A program made the position numbers and the translations under genes. Positions 45,340 to 54,149 of a stretch of DNA of 64,000 nt are shown here, piece after piece. The notes beneath the pieces are model-generated. The model saw only the letters and a program-made list of their open reading frames with translations. It ran no database searches and was not told where the DNA came from. This stretch comes from an uncultured Collinsella sp. (GTDB lineage: Bacteria > Actinomycetota > Coriobacteriia > Coriobacteriales > Coriobacteriaceae): NCBI GenBank assembly GCA_958348225.1, contig CATVYG010000004.1, positions 13,041 through 77,040 on the forward strand, given 5' to 3'. The stretch's first letter is position 1. Every line of letters starts with the position of its first letter.

Positions 45340-46653
45340 TTAGCGCCCGGGGGTCAGAATCACCAGCGCGTCGTGCTCAAAGGGATGCTGAGCCACGCGC
45401 ACGGTGCCGTCACCGTTGTCGCGGACGGGCAGCTTGGCGATGCGCTTGTCCTCCATGTCGAGGACCGTCGCCGTCCAGCCGCGCGCGCCGTCGAGCTTAA
45501 ACTTGAGCGCTGTGGTACGTGGCAGGTACGTAACGACACGATCGCCAACGCGCGCCACACGAATGGCCTCGCGCACATCATCGAGAAGCTCCTGCGCCGG
45601 AACCACGGCAAGTGCGTCATCGCCAGCCGTAGCGCCCAGCCCGGCAAGCACATGCTCGATCGCGCCAAAGTCCCAAACGCCCGCAAACTGCAGGCACTCC
45701 TGCCAGCGGAACGGCATATCGAAGCCCTCGCCCAGCACCGAGCCCTGGCTCTTGCTGGTCTGCCAGTTCCAAACGCCGTGCGCGCCATAGGTCACGCCGG
45801 CGCTCGCACCGGCAAGGATCGACGACCACACGCTCGCGCGGCAGTCCTGCGCGGTGAAGCGCCAGTACACGTTGCGCGACGCACCCATCTGCTCGTAACA
45901 GGGCTCGGAGTTGACCATCGGCTTTTTAGGGTAGTTGGCGATAAAGTCCTGCGGCAGGCGCCATGCCTCGGGCTGGCCCTCGTAGTTATGACCGGGCTGG
46001 AACATGTAAAAGTCCAAGCGGTCCAGGTACTGTGCCGGGATGGTACGGTTGCCGCGGTTGATATGCATGGTACGCAACGCCTCGGGCGCGCGTTTGATGA
46101 CCTCGTCGAGGGCGTCCTCGTAATAGGCGATCGCCTCGTCGCTGGTAAAGTCGGTATCGCCCGCCACCACGTAGACGGGGTCGAGCTCGCCCAGGTTCTC
46201 GACGACGCGGGCAACGTGGGCACGGACCTCCTCACGCGGCATAACCTCGGCACCGCAATGCTCGGCAATCTTGGCGCCCCAGGTACCGGGCACGTAGTTG
46301 CACCACATAAGTACGAGCGCCGGACGAATGCCATGCTCGACGGCAGCGCGACACATGGCAGCAGCGCGGTCCCAGTACGCCTGGTTAGGACGGGACCAAT
46401 CAAAATGCACGCCGTCCTCGCTGGCATAGGGCCAAATGCCCAGATCGGGGCAGCAACGATCCCACTGCGGCAGCGTGTTGATCTGCAGCACGTTCATGCC
46501 CTGCTCGGCGCGACGGGTCAGATAGTAGTCCCAATCGGCCTCGGTAATGCTCGTAAACGCGCTCCAGCACGTATCGGCAAACCAAAAGAACGGTTTGCCC
46601 TCGCACAAAAAGCCATCCTGGCGACCGTTGACAGTCAGTTTTCCCAAACTCAT
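45340..46653 (-). CDS. DUF4038-type glycoside hydrolase (apiosidase-like)
   Basis: 437 residues from ATG 46651-46653 (AAAGGAC upstream). A TIM-barrel start typical of DUF4038/GH140 (FLCEGKPFFWFADTCWSAFTSITEADWDYYLTRRAEQGMNVLQI). Active-site candidates are the Asp of VVAGDTDF and the Glu of VNSEPCYE. A C-terminal beta domain (DRVVTYLPRTTALKFKLDG) completes it. There is no signal peptide, so it acts in the cytoplasm on an imported oligosaccharide. It precedes the ROK kinase and follows the PTS gene on the same strand. Confidence 0.85.
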   Translation of the reverse strand: MSLGKLTVNGRQDGFLCEGKPFFWFADTCWSAFTSITEADWDYYLTRRAEQGMNVLQINTLPQWDRCCPDLGIWPYASEDGVHFDWSRPNQAYWDRAAAMCRAAVEHGIRPALVLMWCNYVPGTWGAKIAEHCGAEVMPREEVRAHVARVVENLGELDPVYVVAGDTDFTSDEAIAYYEDALDEVIKRAPEALRTMHINRGNRTIPAQYLDRLDFYMFQPGHNYEGQPEAWRLPQDFIANYPKKPMVNSEPCYEQMGASRNVYWRFTAQDCRASVWSSILAGASAGVTYGAHGVWNWQTSKSQGSVLGEGFDMPFRWQECLQFAGVWDFGAIEHVLAGLGATAGDDALAVVPAQELLDDVREAIRVARVGDRVVTYLPRTTALKFKLDGARGWTATVLDMEDKRIAKLPVRDNGDGTVRVAQHPFEHDALVILTPGR

Positions 46654-46785
46654 CTGCATGTCCTTTCGTTTGATAAAGGAGTTGCGAACCGGCAGATTCT
46701 TTCGCGGTAACCTTGGCACAAAAGCCTCCGTCGTTTAGCAAGCCCTTGCGGGCGGGCATCTCCCGTCCCAATCAGTCTACCTTGC

Positions 46786-46823
46786 AGGAAAGGCCCCGTC
46801 GGGCTTGCGCCTGACGGGGCCCT
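46786..46823 (-). terminator. Hairpin after PTS gene
   Basis: GGCCCCGTC pairs with GACGGGGCC, followed by TTTCC on the minus strand; 41 bp past the restored PTS stop. Confidence 0.65.
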
Positions 46824-46863
46824 GTCGTGTAGGTAAGGTCGCATGTGACCGAATGGCTTGGCC

Positions 46864-48292
46864 TTAGGCCTCCATCTCGGCGAGCTCCTCTTTGGAGAAG
46901 CCAGTGGCAAAGACGACGGCAGCGGCGATGACAAAGGAGATTGCCATACCGACGATAGCCCAGACGGTGTTCATCTGGCCACCCTGCAGGTAGTTGGTGA
47001 AGACCAGGAAGTTGGAGGCACCGCCGGCCAGGTAGTAGGTAACACCCATGAGGCCGGAGAACACAGCGCCGATAGCACCGCCGATAAACATACCCGAGCA
47101 TGGTGCGACGGAAGCGCATGAGGATACCGAAGAGTGCGGGCTCGGTGACGCCGCCGGCGATGGCGGAGATGACGTAACCCAGAGCAAGACCCTTCTCGTC
47201 GGGGTTCCTCATCTTGAGGAAGGCACCGAAGGCGCAGCCCCAGACAGCGGCCATAGCGCAGTTGGTGGAAACGAAGACGAAGGGATCGTAGCCGGCAGCG
47301 ATGATCTGAACCTGAGCGAGCAGGATGACGGGCATGTGCATGCCGCAGACCACGAAGAGCTGCCAGAAGGCGCCGAGGATGGCCATGACGATCAGGATAC
47401 CGATACCGCCAAGGTCAGCAAGACCAAAGAGGGCGTTGGCGATGAGGCTGCCGATCTCGTTGCCGATCGGGGCAAGGACGATGAAGGCGATGGGGATGGT
47501 GACGATCATGGTGCAGAACGGCGTGAAGACCGTGGACAGCACGTCGGGCATGACCTTCTTAAAGAACTTCTCGACAAAGTACAGGACCGGCACCGAGAGG
47601 ATGATCGGCAGGACGGACTGCTGGTAGTTGGCAGCGGCGATCTGGATGCCGTAGACGGAGATGATTCCGCCACCCTCCTGAGTCGCGACACTCACGACGG
47701 ACGGGGCCATGAGAGCACCGCCGAGGAGCATGCCCAGAACCGGAGAGGCGCCGAGCTTCTTAGCAGCGGCATAGCCCAGGTAAATGGGGATAAAGGTAAA
47801 CGTGGCCTCGTACAGGGTGGTGTAGAGGAACGTGTAGGTCGGATCGGTATCGGAGAGAACGCCGAGCATAGTGGGACCGAGGACCGCGGCGATGGTGCGG
47901 AACAGACCGCCGGCCATGAGCAGCGGGATCAGCTGGGTCATGGAGCCCGACAGATAGTCGAGGATGATGTTGGGCAGGTTCTTGAGCTCGAACTTCTCCT
48001 TAGGAGCGTCGAGGTTCTCGTCGACCGCGGCACCCTGCTTGACGCCGGACATGGCGACGAACTCGGCGAGCACCTTGGGCACGTTCTGGCCGATGATGAC
48101 CTGGAGCTGGCTGCCGGCGAACTGGCAACCCAGAACACCCTTGACCTTCTTGATCTTCTCCACGTCGGCCTTGCTGTTATCCTTGAGCGTCAGACGCAGA
48201 CGCGTCATGCAGTTGGTGGCGACGGCAACATTCTCCGCACCGCCCACGAGCTCGAGGACATCGGTGGCAATCTACTTGTTATCTACTGCCAT
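46864..48292 (-). pseudogene. PTS beta-glucoside-type EIIBC, inactivated by a nonsense codon and a frameshift
   Basis: ATG 48290-48292 follows GGGGAGGGGTCCC and reads MAVDNK, then TAG (48272-48274), then IATDVLELVGGAENVAVATNC, so codon 7 should be Gln. The EIIB domain has its phospho-Cys (NCMTRLRL). EIIC has about ten membrane helices. Near 47095-47105 one extra G in CTCGGGTATG shifts the frame: TMLG should continue with MFIGGAIGAVF, found in the other frame to 46864. Restored length is about 475 residues with no EIIA domain. It would import and phosphorylate a beta-glucoside for the GH1 enzymes. Confidence 0.85.
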
Positions 48293-48398
48293 GGGACCCC
48301 TCCCCATATCATCGTGTGCCTACCCGTTTGGACGTAGGCACGCCTTTGACCCGGCGACTATAACCCCTTACGGCTGCCGAGCCCTTGGATACGCTGTC

Positions 48399-48440
48399 GT
48401 AAACAATCTGTTTACTGAACGTTTACAGCACTTAGTTTAC
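48399..48440. promoter_or_regulatory. GTAAACA dyad and repeated GTTTAC half-sites upstream of PTS gene
   Basis: A perfect dyad GTAAACA-ATC-TGTTTAC (48399-48415) is followed by two more GTTTAC half-sites at 48421 and 48435. It lies about 107 bp upstream of the PTS start and is probably an operator for the PTS promoter. Regulator unknown. Confidence 0.6.
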
Positions 48441-48630
48441 ACGCAGCGTTGAATTTGTGGCAGTTTTGCCGTTTGCAGTCCGGTGAACGGTAGGAAATCG
48501 GGGGTGAGCGTATCTGAACGGCGGTAAATCGTCTCTTTGCCTATGTATTGATATATGGCTATTTACGTGGGATTTTACTTTGAGCGGCCTCTCAATAGCC
48601 TGTTAGCTCATCAATAAAACCCCAGATAGA

Positions 48631-48733
48631 AACTACTAAACATATGTTTAGTAGTTCACTGCGTGTTCGATTATGCCGTTTACCGAGTTCATCTGCTTGT
48701 TCCACAACTCTGCATTAAACTAAACATGTTTAG
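48631..48733. promoter_or_regulatory. Two CTAAACAT palindromes upstream of the hydrolase gene
   Basis: A perfect 26-bp palindrome centred on CTAAACATATGTTTAG (48631-48656) and a perfect 14-bp palindrome CTAAACATGTTTAG (48720-48733) share arms. They lie 50-152 bp before the hydrolase start and are operator candidates. The remaining 490-bp gap is AT-richer than its surroundings. Confidence 0.7.
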
Positions 48734-48782
48734 ATTGTATTGCCGCGATTGTTTAGCACGCGCGGCGCAAGGGAGGCAGCTC

Positions 48783-50120
48783 ATGGAACTCAGATCGTGT
48801 ACCTACGCAACCGTCACCACCTTGGGCGACTTTGGCCCCTGGATCAGCAAGGTCGTTCTCGACCTGCCCTGCACCGTGCGCGCCAACGATGTCGATGCGA
48901 ACACTTTCCATATATATGTAGAGCGTCACGAGCGCACGGGCGAGATCCTGATGCGCAAGGAGCACGGCGCCGACCATGCCGCGCCCTCCGTGGGTTACAT
49001 CGACGTTCTCGCCGCGTATCCGTGTGACGAGAACGGCCGCAAGCTCGCCGTGGGCACCCATGTGGCACTCGAGGTCGCCGAGCAGCGCCTGACCAAAAAG
49101 ATCGAAGGCGGCGTCATGGGCTCGCGCATGCTCGATGACCAGCTGCACATCACGCAGCTCGCGGCTCTTCCCGGCAACGACGGCGACGACCCCACCTGCG
49201 GCCTGGTCTTCGATACCTGTCGCGGCGACATCTGCCCCGCACTCAAGGGCTGGAGCAATGCCGTACAAAAGACCGCCATTGATGGCATCGCGCTCGAGTA
49301 CGGCTTCTTTGAGCCCAGCTTTAAGGCAGAGGACTCGGCCTGCTTCAATCCCTTCGCGCCCGAGGCCACGGTCGTGCCCCAAAAGGCCCCGCTCGTGGTG
49401 TACCTACACGGCGCCGGCGAAGGCAAGGGCGCCACACAGGGCGAAGGCGCCACGCGCGCCTATACCGGCAACCGCGTGACAGCCATTAGCCAGGCGCAAA
49501 TCCAGCGCTACTTTGGCGGCTTTGCCTGGGTGCTCGTGCCGCAGTCTCCGACGTTTTGGATGGACAACGGCGTCGAGCAGCTCGGTCGCTCCAACCAGAG
49601 CATCTACTCCCCCGTACTCAAAGCGCTCATTGACGAGTTTGTCGCCGAGTATGCCGAGCGTATCGACACCGACCGCATCGTGATCGCTGGCCTTTCCAAC
49701 GGCGGCTTTATGACCCTGCGCCTGTGCGCCGACTACCCCGATTTCTTCGCCGCGGGCCTTCCCTGCTGTGCCCCGTGGTACAACGCCACGGACGAGGACG
49801 TAGCCGCGCTCGCCAAGACGCCGCTGTGGTTTACGCACTCCAAGGGCGACGAGCTCGTGTCTCCGCAACAGACCGTGCTGCCGCTCACGGCGCGCCTGCG
49901 TAACGCCGGAGCCAACGTGCACCTCACCTACTTTAGCCATGTCGAGGACCTAACCGGTCGCTATCGCGAGGCCGACGGCTCGCCTAAGAAGACGTTCAAC
50001 CACGGCGTGTGGATCCACCAATTCAACGACCTGTGTTATCAAGACTTCGACGGGGGCAACGTACTCATCGACGGCGAGCCGGTGGGCTGCTGGGAGTGGT
50101 CGGCCAGGGTCGACCGCTAA
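48783..50120 (+). CDS. Alpha/beta-hydrolase, prolyl-oligopeptidase/esterase type
   Basis: 445 residues from ATG 48783 (GGGAGGCAGC upstream); the open frame extends 40 codons further without support and would run through an operator. The N-terminal 190 residues form a beta domain. The hydrolase domain has an oxyanion segment LVVYLHGAGEGKG, nucleophile Ser in IAGLSNGGFMTLRL, acid region HSKGDELVSPQQT and probable His in NHGVWIHQF. It resembles PHB-depolymerase/feruloyl-esterase-like enzymes that deacylate plant glycans. There is no signal peptide. It diverges from the broken PTS gene. Confidence 0.8.
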   Translation: MELRSCTYATVTTLGDFGPWISKVVLDLPCTVRANDVDANTFHIYVERHERTGEILMRKEHGADHAAPSVGYIDVLAAYPCDENGRKLAVGTHVALEVAEQRLTKKIEGGVMGSRMLDDQLHITQLAALPGNDGDDPTCGLVFDTCRGDICPALKGWSNAVQKTAIDGIALEYGFFEPSFKAEDSACFNPFAPEATVVPQKAPLVVYLHGAGEGKGATQGEGATRAYTGNRVTAISQAQIQRYFGGFAWVLVPQSPTFWMDNGVEQLGRSNQSIYSPVLKALIDEFVAEYAERIDTDRIVIAGLSNGGFMTLRLCADYPDFFAAGLPCCAPWYNATDEDVAALAKTPLWFTHSKGDELVSPQQTVLPLTARLRNAGANVHLTYFSHVEDLTGRYREADGSPKKTFNHGVWIHQFNDLCYQDFDGGNVLIDGEPVGCWEWSARVDR

Positions 50121-50280
50121 GCCCTCCCATCGCGGGGACCGGGGTTTAGTCTTGCAAACGTCCTCGGGCATGCATGGGCTGGCGCTTCCGGCAGCACGCC
50201 GGGTCGGTGGCGATGGGGGCGTGGGTCCCGTCTTGCCTCGCGCGTAACTGGCTGAATTGATTTTGATTGGAGCTGCTCCT

Positions 50281-51792
50281 ATGTCCCAGAATTTGACTCG
50301 GGTGATTGTTACCACTGATATGGAAGTCGATGATATGAACTCGCTCATTCATTTGGCTCTGTATCTTAATGTGCTTGATGTTCAGGCTGTGGTGTATACG
50401 GCTTCGCAGTATCACTTTCTTGGGGATGGGGTTCATACGCTCGGTGAGGTGAATTCGCATTGGCGGACTAAGGGTCGTCGCTCTTATGAGTGGGATGTTG
50501 TGCCTCATGATCCCGATCCGCTGGCCGGCGGGCTTCGTGAGTATCGGCCGTTTCCCGAGCATTGGATTGAGAGTCTCTGGAGTAATGAATATGCCCAAGC
50601 TTGGCCGCAGTTGCAGGCGAATGCGGACGCTGCCGGTGAGCCGCCGTATCCCACGCCTGCCCAGATGATCGAGCGCACCTTTGTGGGAAATGTTGCCTTT
50701 GAGGGTGATGTGGCCGAGGAAACTGAGGGGTCTCGCGTAATTGCGCAGGCAATTTTGGATGATGACCCGCGTACATTATGGCTGCTCAGCTGGGGTGGCA
50801 TGAACACCATTGTTCGCGCCCTCATGAGCATTGCCGAGCGGTATCGCGCCATGCCCGAATGGCCCGCCGTGCAGAAGCGGGTCCATCAGAAGGTGCGCGT
50901 GATGGGCGTTGCCGATGGCATAGGGCAGGACAACTCATGGCTCGACCATGGACGCGAGCTCTTTCCCGAGCTCATCTTTTGGCGTGTGCCCTATATGTAT
51001 GGCGGCTATGTCGACGCCAAGATGGCGCAGCCCGATTCGCTGCCACTGTTTAAGGCTCCTTGGCCCGAGCAAAACCTCACGCAGGAAAACGGCCCCCTTA
51101 TGGCGCGCTATATGCTCTATGGCGACGGCAAGGTCTACGAAAACGAGCCCGAGCGCTTTCAGTTTGGCAAGCATGCCCGTCTGGATTGGGGTCTAGAAGG
51201 CATCCCCGCGATGCAGTTTGAGCACGGCGACTTTATGGCCGAAGGCGACAGCATGACCTATATTCCGCTGCTGCCGTTTGGCCTGCGCGGTATCGATGAC
51301 CGCGGCTTCGACACGCTGCTCGGCCGCATGTTTCTTGATGGGCATCCCGATGCGGACGCACCCGCCGGTTTTGCCGCCATCGGCACGCCCGCAGGCGACA
51401 ACCCCAATCCCTATCTGCGCGCCTATCAGGAAGACTTTGCCGCCCGCGCGCAATGGTGCGCCCACGATCCGGCAGCTTGCTCGCATCCGGCACATGTTGT
51501 CGAGGTCACGGCCGACCGCAGCGCCACAGCCGGCGAGCGCGTCGCCCTTGCGGCGACCATCGTCGACCCCGACGACAAGGGCTTCGATGCACATTGGAAT
51601 GTCGCCATGAACCCGTCGAGCTATGCAGGCGCGCAGGATCTTTCGCTGTGGCAGGAATGCACGGTGAGCACCACTTTCATCGTGCCCGCCGACGCGCAGA
51701 CCGGCGACCGCTTCGTGCTCACCCTTACCGTGCAGACGCGCGCCGAACGCCCCTGCAGCCGTTACGCCCAGGTTGCCGTGACCGTGGCATAG
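50281..51792 (+). CDS. DUF1593 (nucleoside-hydrolase-fold) protein
   Basis: 503 residues from ATG 50281 (GGAG upstream). It begins with TRVIVTTDMEVDDMNSLIHLALYLNVLDVQAVVYTAS, the Asp-rich start of the DUF1593/Sde182 family, which has a nucleoside-hydrolase-like fold and is linked to polysaccharide use. Other parts: LWLLSWGGMNTIVRALMSI and a C-terminal beta domain (ATIVDPDDKGFDAHWNV). No signal peptide. The first 400 bp use clearly more A/T at third codon positions than the rest. It follows the esterase-like gene by 160 bp and probably shares its role. Confidence 0.8.
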   Translation: MSQNLTRVIVTTDMEVDDMNSLIHLALYLNVLDVQAVVYTASQYHFLGDGVHTLGEVNSHWRTKGRRSYEWDVVPHDPDPLAGGLREYRPFPEHWIESLWSNEYAQAWPQLQANADAAGEPPYPTPAQMIERTFVGNVAFEGDVAEETEGSRVIAQAILDDDPRTLWLLSWGGMNTIVRALMSIAERYRAMPEWPAVQKRVHQKVRVMGVADGIGQDNSWLDHGRELFPELIFWRVPYMYGGYVDAKMAQPDSLPLFKAPWPEQNLTQENGPLMARYMLYGDGKVYENEPERFQFGKHARLDWGLEGIPAMQFEHGDFMAEGDSMTYIPLLPFGLRGIDDRGFDTLLGRMFLDGHPDADAPAGFAAIGTPAGDNPNPYLRAYQEDFAARAQWCAHDPAACSHPAHVVEVTADRSATAGERVALAATIVDPDDKGFDAHWNVAMNPSSYAGAQDLSLWQECTVSTTFIVPADAQTGDRFVLTLTVQTRAERPCSRYAQVAVTVA

Positions 51793-51834
51793 CAAGGACG
51801 GCGCCCACATTCGGCATGGAGCGTCCCCAACTGC

Positions 51835-51863
51835 CACTCATTTAAGTGCGTCCCCAATGAGTG
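51835..51863 (-). repeat. GGGAC-core hairpin, CACTCATT stem
   Basis: CACTCATT and AATGAGTG enclose a loop that reads GGGGACGCACTTA on the minus strand. Partial copies flank it (51820, 51870). Confidence 0.85.
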
Positions 51864-52016
51864 AGTACGCCCCCCAATGAGAGCCCCATCGACTAGTCGA
51901 AAATGGGCCATGTGTCCCAGTTGTGGAGACTCGTTGAGCCATCTGGGTATCGTGAAAGATCGCGCACTCCCCCATCATCAAAAGTGACACACGCTACCTG
52001 TTGATGGGAGGCAACC

Positions 52017-52754
52017 ATGGGCTTCTTTGACAAGATGTTCGAGAAGAAAGAGTGCGCGATTTGCGGTACCGAGCTGGGACTTTTGGGAAAGACCAAGATC
52101 AGCGAAGGCTACCTGTGCAAAGAGTGCGCCGGCAAGCTCTCCCCCTACTTCCACGGCTATCGCTCCAGCACCGCGGACGATATCCGCGAGCAACTCGCCT
52201 ACCGCGAGGCCAACGCCGAGCGCCTGGCCTCGTTCAACCCCACGCGCACGCTCTCTGCCGGGCGCACCAACATCATGCTCGATGAGGACGCGGGCCTGCT
52301 AATCATCACTTCGCAGAGCCGCTGGCGCGACGCCAATCCCGACATCATCGAGTTCTCACAGGTACTCGGCTGCGATATGGATATCGACGAGCATCGCACC
52401 GAGATCTATCGCGAGACCAAGGACGGCGAGCGTGAGAGCTACAACCCGCCGCGCTACGACCTGGATTACGATTTTAATCTGACCATCCACGTCAACACGC
52501 CGTACTTTACCGAGATCAACCTGCGCGTGAACGACTCCACCATCGATCAGCGCGGTTCCATCGAATACCGCGAGGCCAAGCGCCAGGCAACCGAAGTTCG
52601 CGACGCGCTGGTACAGCTGCGCCAGGAAACGCGCGACAGCGTCGTGGCCGCCAAGGCCCCCAAGACCGCGGTCACCTGCCCCTTCTGCGGTGCAACCACC
52701 ATTCCCGATGCCAGTGGGCGCTGCGAATACTGCGGTGGCGCCATCGGCGCTTAG
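52017..52754 (+). CDS. DUF4428-type zinc-binding protein
   Basis: 245 residues (ATGGGAGGCAACC start context). The N-terminal treble-clef-like finger of DUF4428 type (CAICGTELGLLGKTKISEGYLCKECAGKL, residues 14-42) precedes a central alpha-beta part (LIITSQSRWRDANPDIIEFSQVLGCDMDIDEHRTEIYRE) and a C-terminal zinc ribbon (CPFCGATTIPDASGRCEYCG). Soluble, cytoplasmic. First gene of a four-gene operon with zinc ribbons in three products. Function is not established. Confidence 0.85.
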   Translation: MGFFDKMFEKKECAICGTELGLLGKTKISEGYLCKECAGKLSPYFHGYRSSTADDIREQLAYREANAERLASFNPTRTLSAGRTNIMLDEDAGLLIITSQSRWRDANPDIIEFSQVLGCDMDIDEHRTEIYRETKDGERESYNPPRYDLDYDFNLTIHVNTPYFTEINLRVNDSTIDQRGSIEYREAKRQATEVRDALVQLRQETRDSVVAAKAPKTAVTCPFCGATTIPDASGRCEYCGGAIGA

Positions 52755-52778
52755 CCTCCGGCACGGAAAGGACCGATC

Positions 52779-54101
52779 ATGGCCTTCGAGAGTGTCAACT
52801 ATCAGTGCCCCGCGTGTGGCGGCCCCCTTCACTTTGCCAGTGCCGAGCAAAAGCTCGTCTGCGACTACTGCGACTCGCGCTTTGAAGTCGAAGAAGTCGA
52901 GGCCCTCTATCGCGAGCGCCAGGACAAGGCCGATGCCAAAGCCGATGCCGCAGCCGCGGCTCCCAAACCTTCTGTCGACGATGCCGTGCAGGAGCTGGCT
53001 CAAAACGCCGGCTACATCTGCTCGTCGTGCGGTGCCGAGCTGGTCTCGGACGGCACCGTCGCCGTTACCACCTGCCCATACTGCGGCAACTCTGCCGTGG
53101 CACCCGGCCAGCTCTCGGGCGACTTCTCGCCCGACCTGGTGATTCCGTTTAAGCTCGGGCGCAACGATGTCATGGCCGCGCTCAAAGACCACTACAAGGG
53201 CAAGATCCTGCTGCCCAAGAGCTTTGTCACCGGCAACCACATCGACGAAGTCCAAGGTGTCTACGTGCCGTTTTGGCTCTACGGTGCCCACGTGGACGGC
53301 GAAGTGCACTTCGATGCAACCAACGAGACCGTAACCGAGGAATCCGACCGCACCGTCACGACCACCGACCACTACGACGCCTACCGTAAGGGCAATATCT
53401 CGTTTGAGCGCGTGCCCGTCGACGGATCGTCCAAGATGCCCGACGGCCATATGGACGCCATCGAGCCGTTTGACTACGACGCGCTGCGCCCGTTTTCGGT
53501 CGCGTATATGCCCGGCTACATCGCCAACCGCTACGACGAGGATTGCGAGACCTGCAAGGCGCGTGCCGAGCGCCGCATGGAGGAGAGCACGATCTCGGCC
53601 CTGCGCGAGACCGTCGTCGACGAATACGACGACGCCACGGTCGAAAGCAAGCAGCTCGACTACACCTGGGAAGACAGCGACTACGCCCTGTTCCCCGTGT
53701 GGATGCTTTCCACCTCGTGGAACGGCAAGAGTTATCTGTTTGCCATGAACGGCCAGACCGGTCGCATGGTCGGCGAGCTCCCCTGCTCCAAGCCCAAGCT
53801 CGCCATCGCCTCGGTGCTGTTCTTTGTGATCGGGTTTGTTCTCTCCCAGATTCTCTTTATGGGAGAGAACGCCTTCGATCCGGACTACCTCACCTTTGAT
53901 GTCGAGAGCATCCTCATCAACATCGTCGCGCCGCTGATCATCGTAATCATCGCGGACGTGTTGCTGGTAGGCCAGCTCAAGACGGCCAACGAGGCAACCC
54001 ACGCCGACTACTACTGCGGAGAGCTCGACCTGACCGAGAAGCACGACACCTTCAGCCACACCGAGACCACCGTTGTCATGAAGGACAACAAGGACGATTA
54101 G
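52779..54101 (+). CDS. TFIIB-type zinc-ribbon membrane protein (YdjG-like)
   Basis: 440 residues. Two zinc ribbons (CPACGGPLHFASAEQKLVCDYC, residues 10-31, and CSSCGAELVSDGTVAVTTCPYCG, about 80-103), then a large domain with LVIPFKLGRNDVMAALKDHYKGK and VQGVYVPFWLYGAHVDG. Two C-terminal membrane helices (AIASVLFFVIGFVLSQILFM and ILINIVAPLIIVIIADVLLV) anchor it, and an acidic tail follows. It resembles Bacillus YdjG, encoded next to an SPFH protein, as here. It lies 24 bp after the DUF4428 gene. Confidence 0.82.
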   Translation: MAFESVNYQCPACGGPLHFASAEQKLVCDYCDSRFEVEEVEALYRERQDKADAKADAAAAAPKPSVDDAVQELAQNAGYICSSCGAELVSDGTVAVTTCPYCGNSAVAPGQLSGDFSPDLVIPFKLGRNDVMAALKDHYKGKILLPKSFVTGNHIDEVQGVYVPFWLYGAHVDGEVHFDATNETVTEESDRTVTTTDHYDAYRKGNISFERVPVDGSSKMPDGHMDAIEPFDYDALRPFSVAYMPGYIANRYDEDCETCKARAERRMEESTISALRETVVDEYDDATVESKQLDYTWEDSDYALFPVWMLSTSWNGKSYLFAMNGQTGRMVGELPCSKPKLAIASVLFFVIGFVLSQILFMGENAFDPDYLTFDVESILINIVAPLIIVIIADVLLVGQLKTANEATHADYYCGELDLTEKHDTFSHTETTVVMKDNKDD

Positions 54102-54149
54102 CCATTCTGACCAATACCACCCGGCCTTTGACGAGAAAGGAAGATCACC

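Noticed and set aside
46864..48272. Translation of the PTS gene from the internal ATG at 48247 region as an intact protein
   Set aside because: The normal start with a strong ribosome site lies upstream at 48292, and the downstream frameshift still replaces the last ~75 residues, so restart would not restore a normal permease.
48293..48782. LicT/BglG-type antiterminator site before the PTS gene
   Set aside because: No match to the ribonucleic antiterminator consensus and no antiterminator gene in the window.
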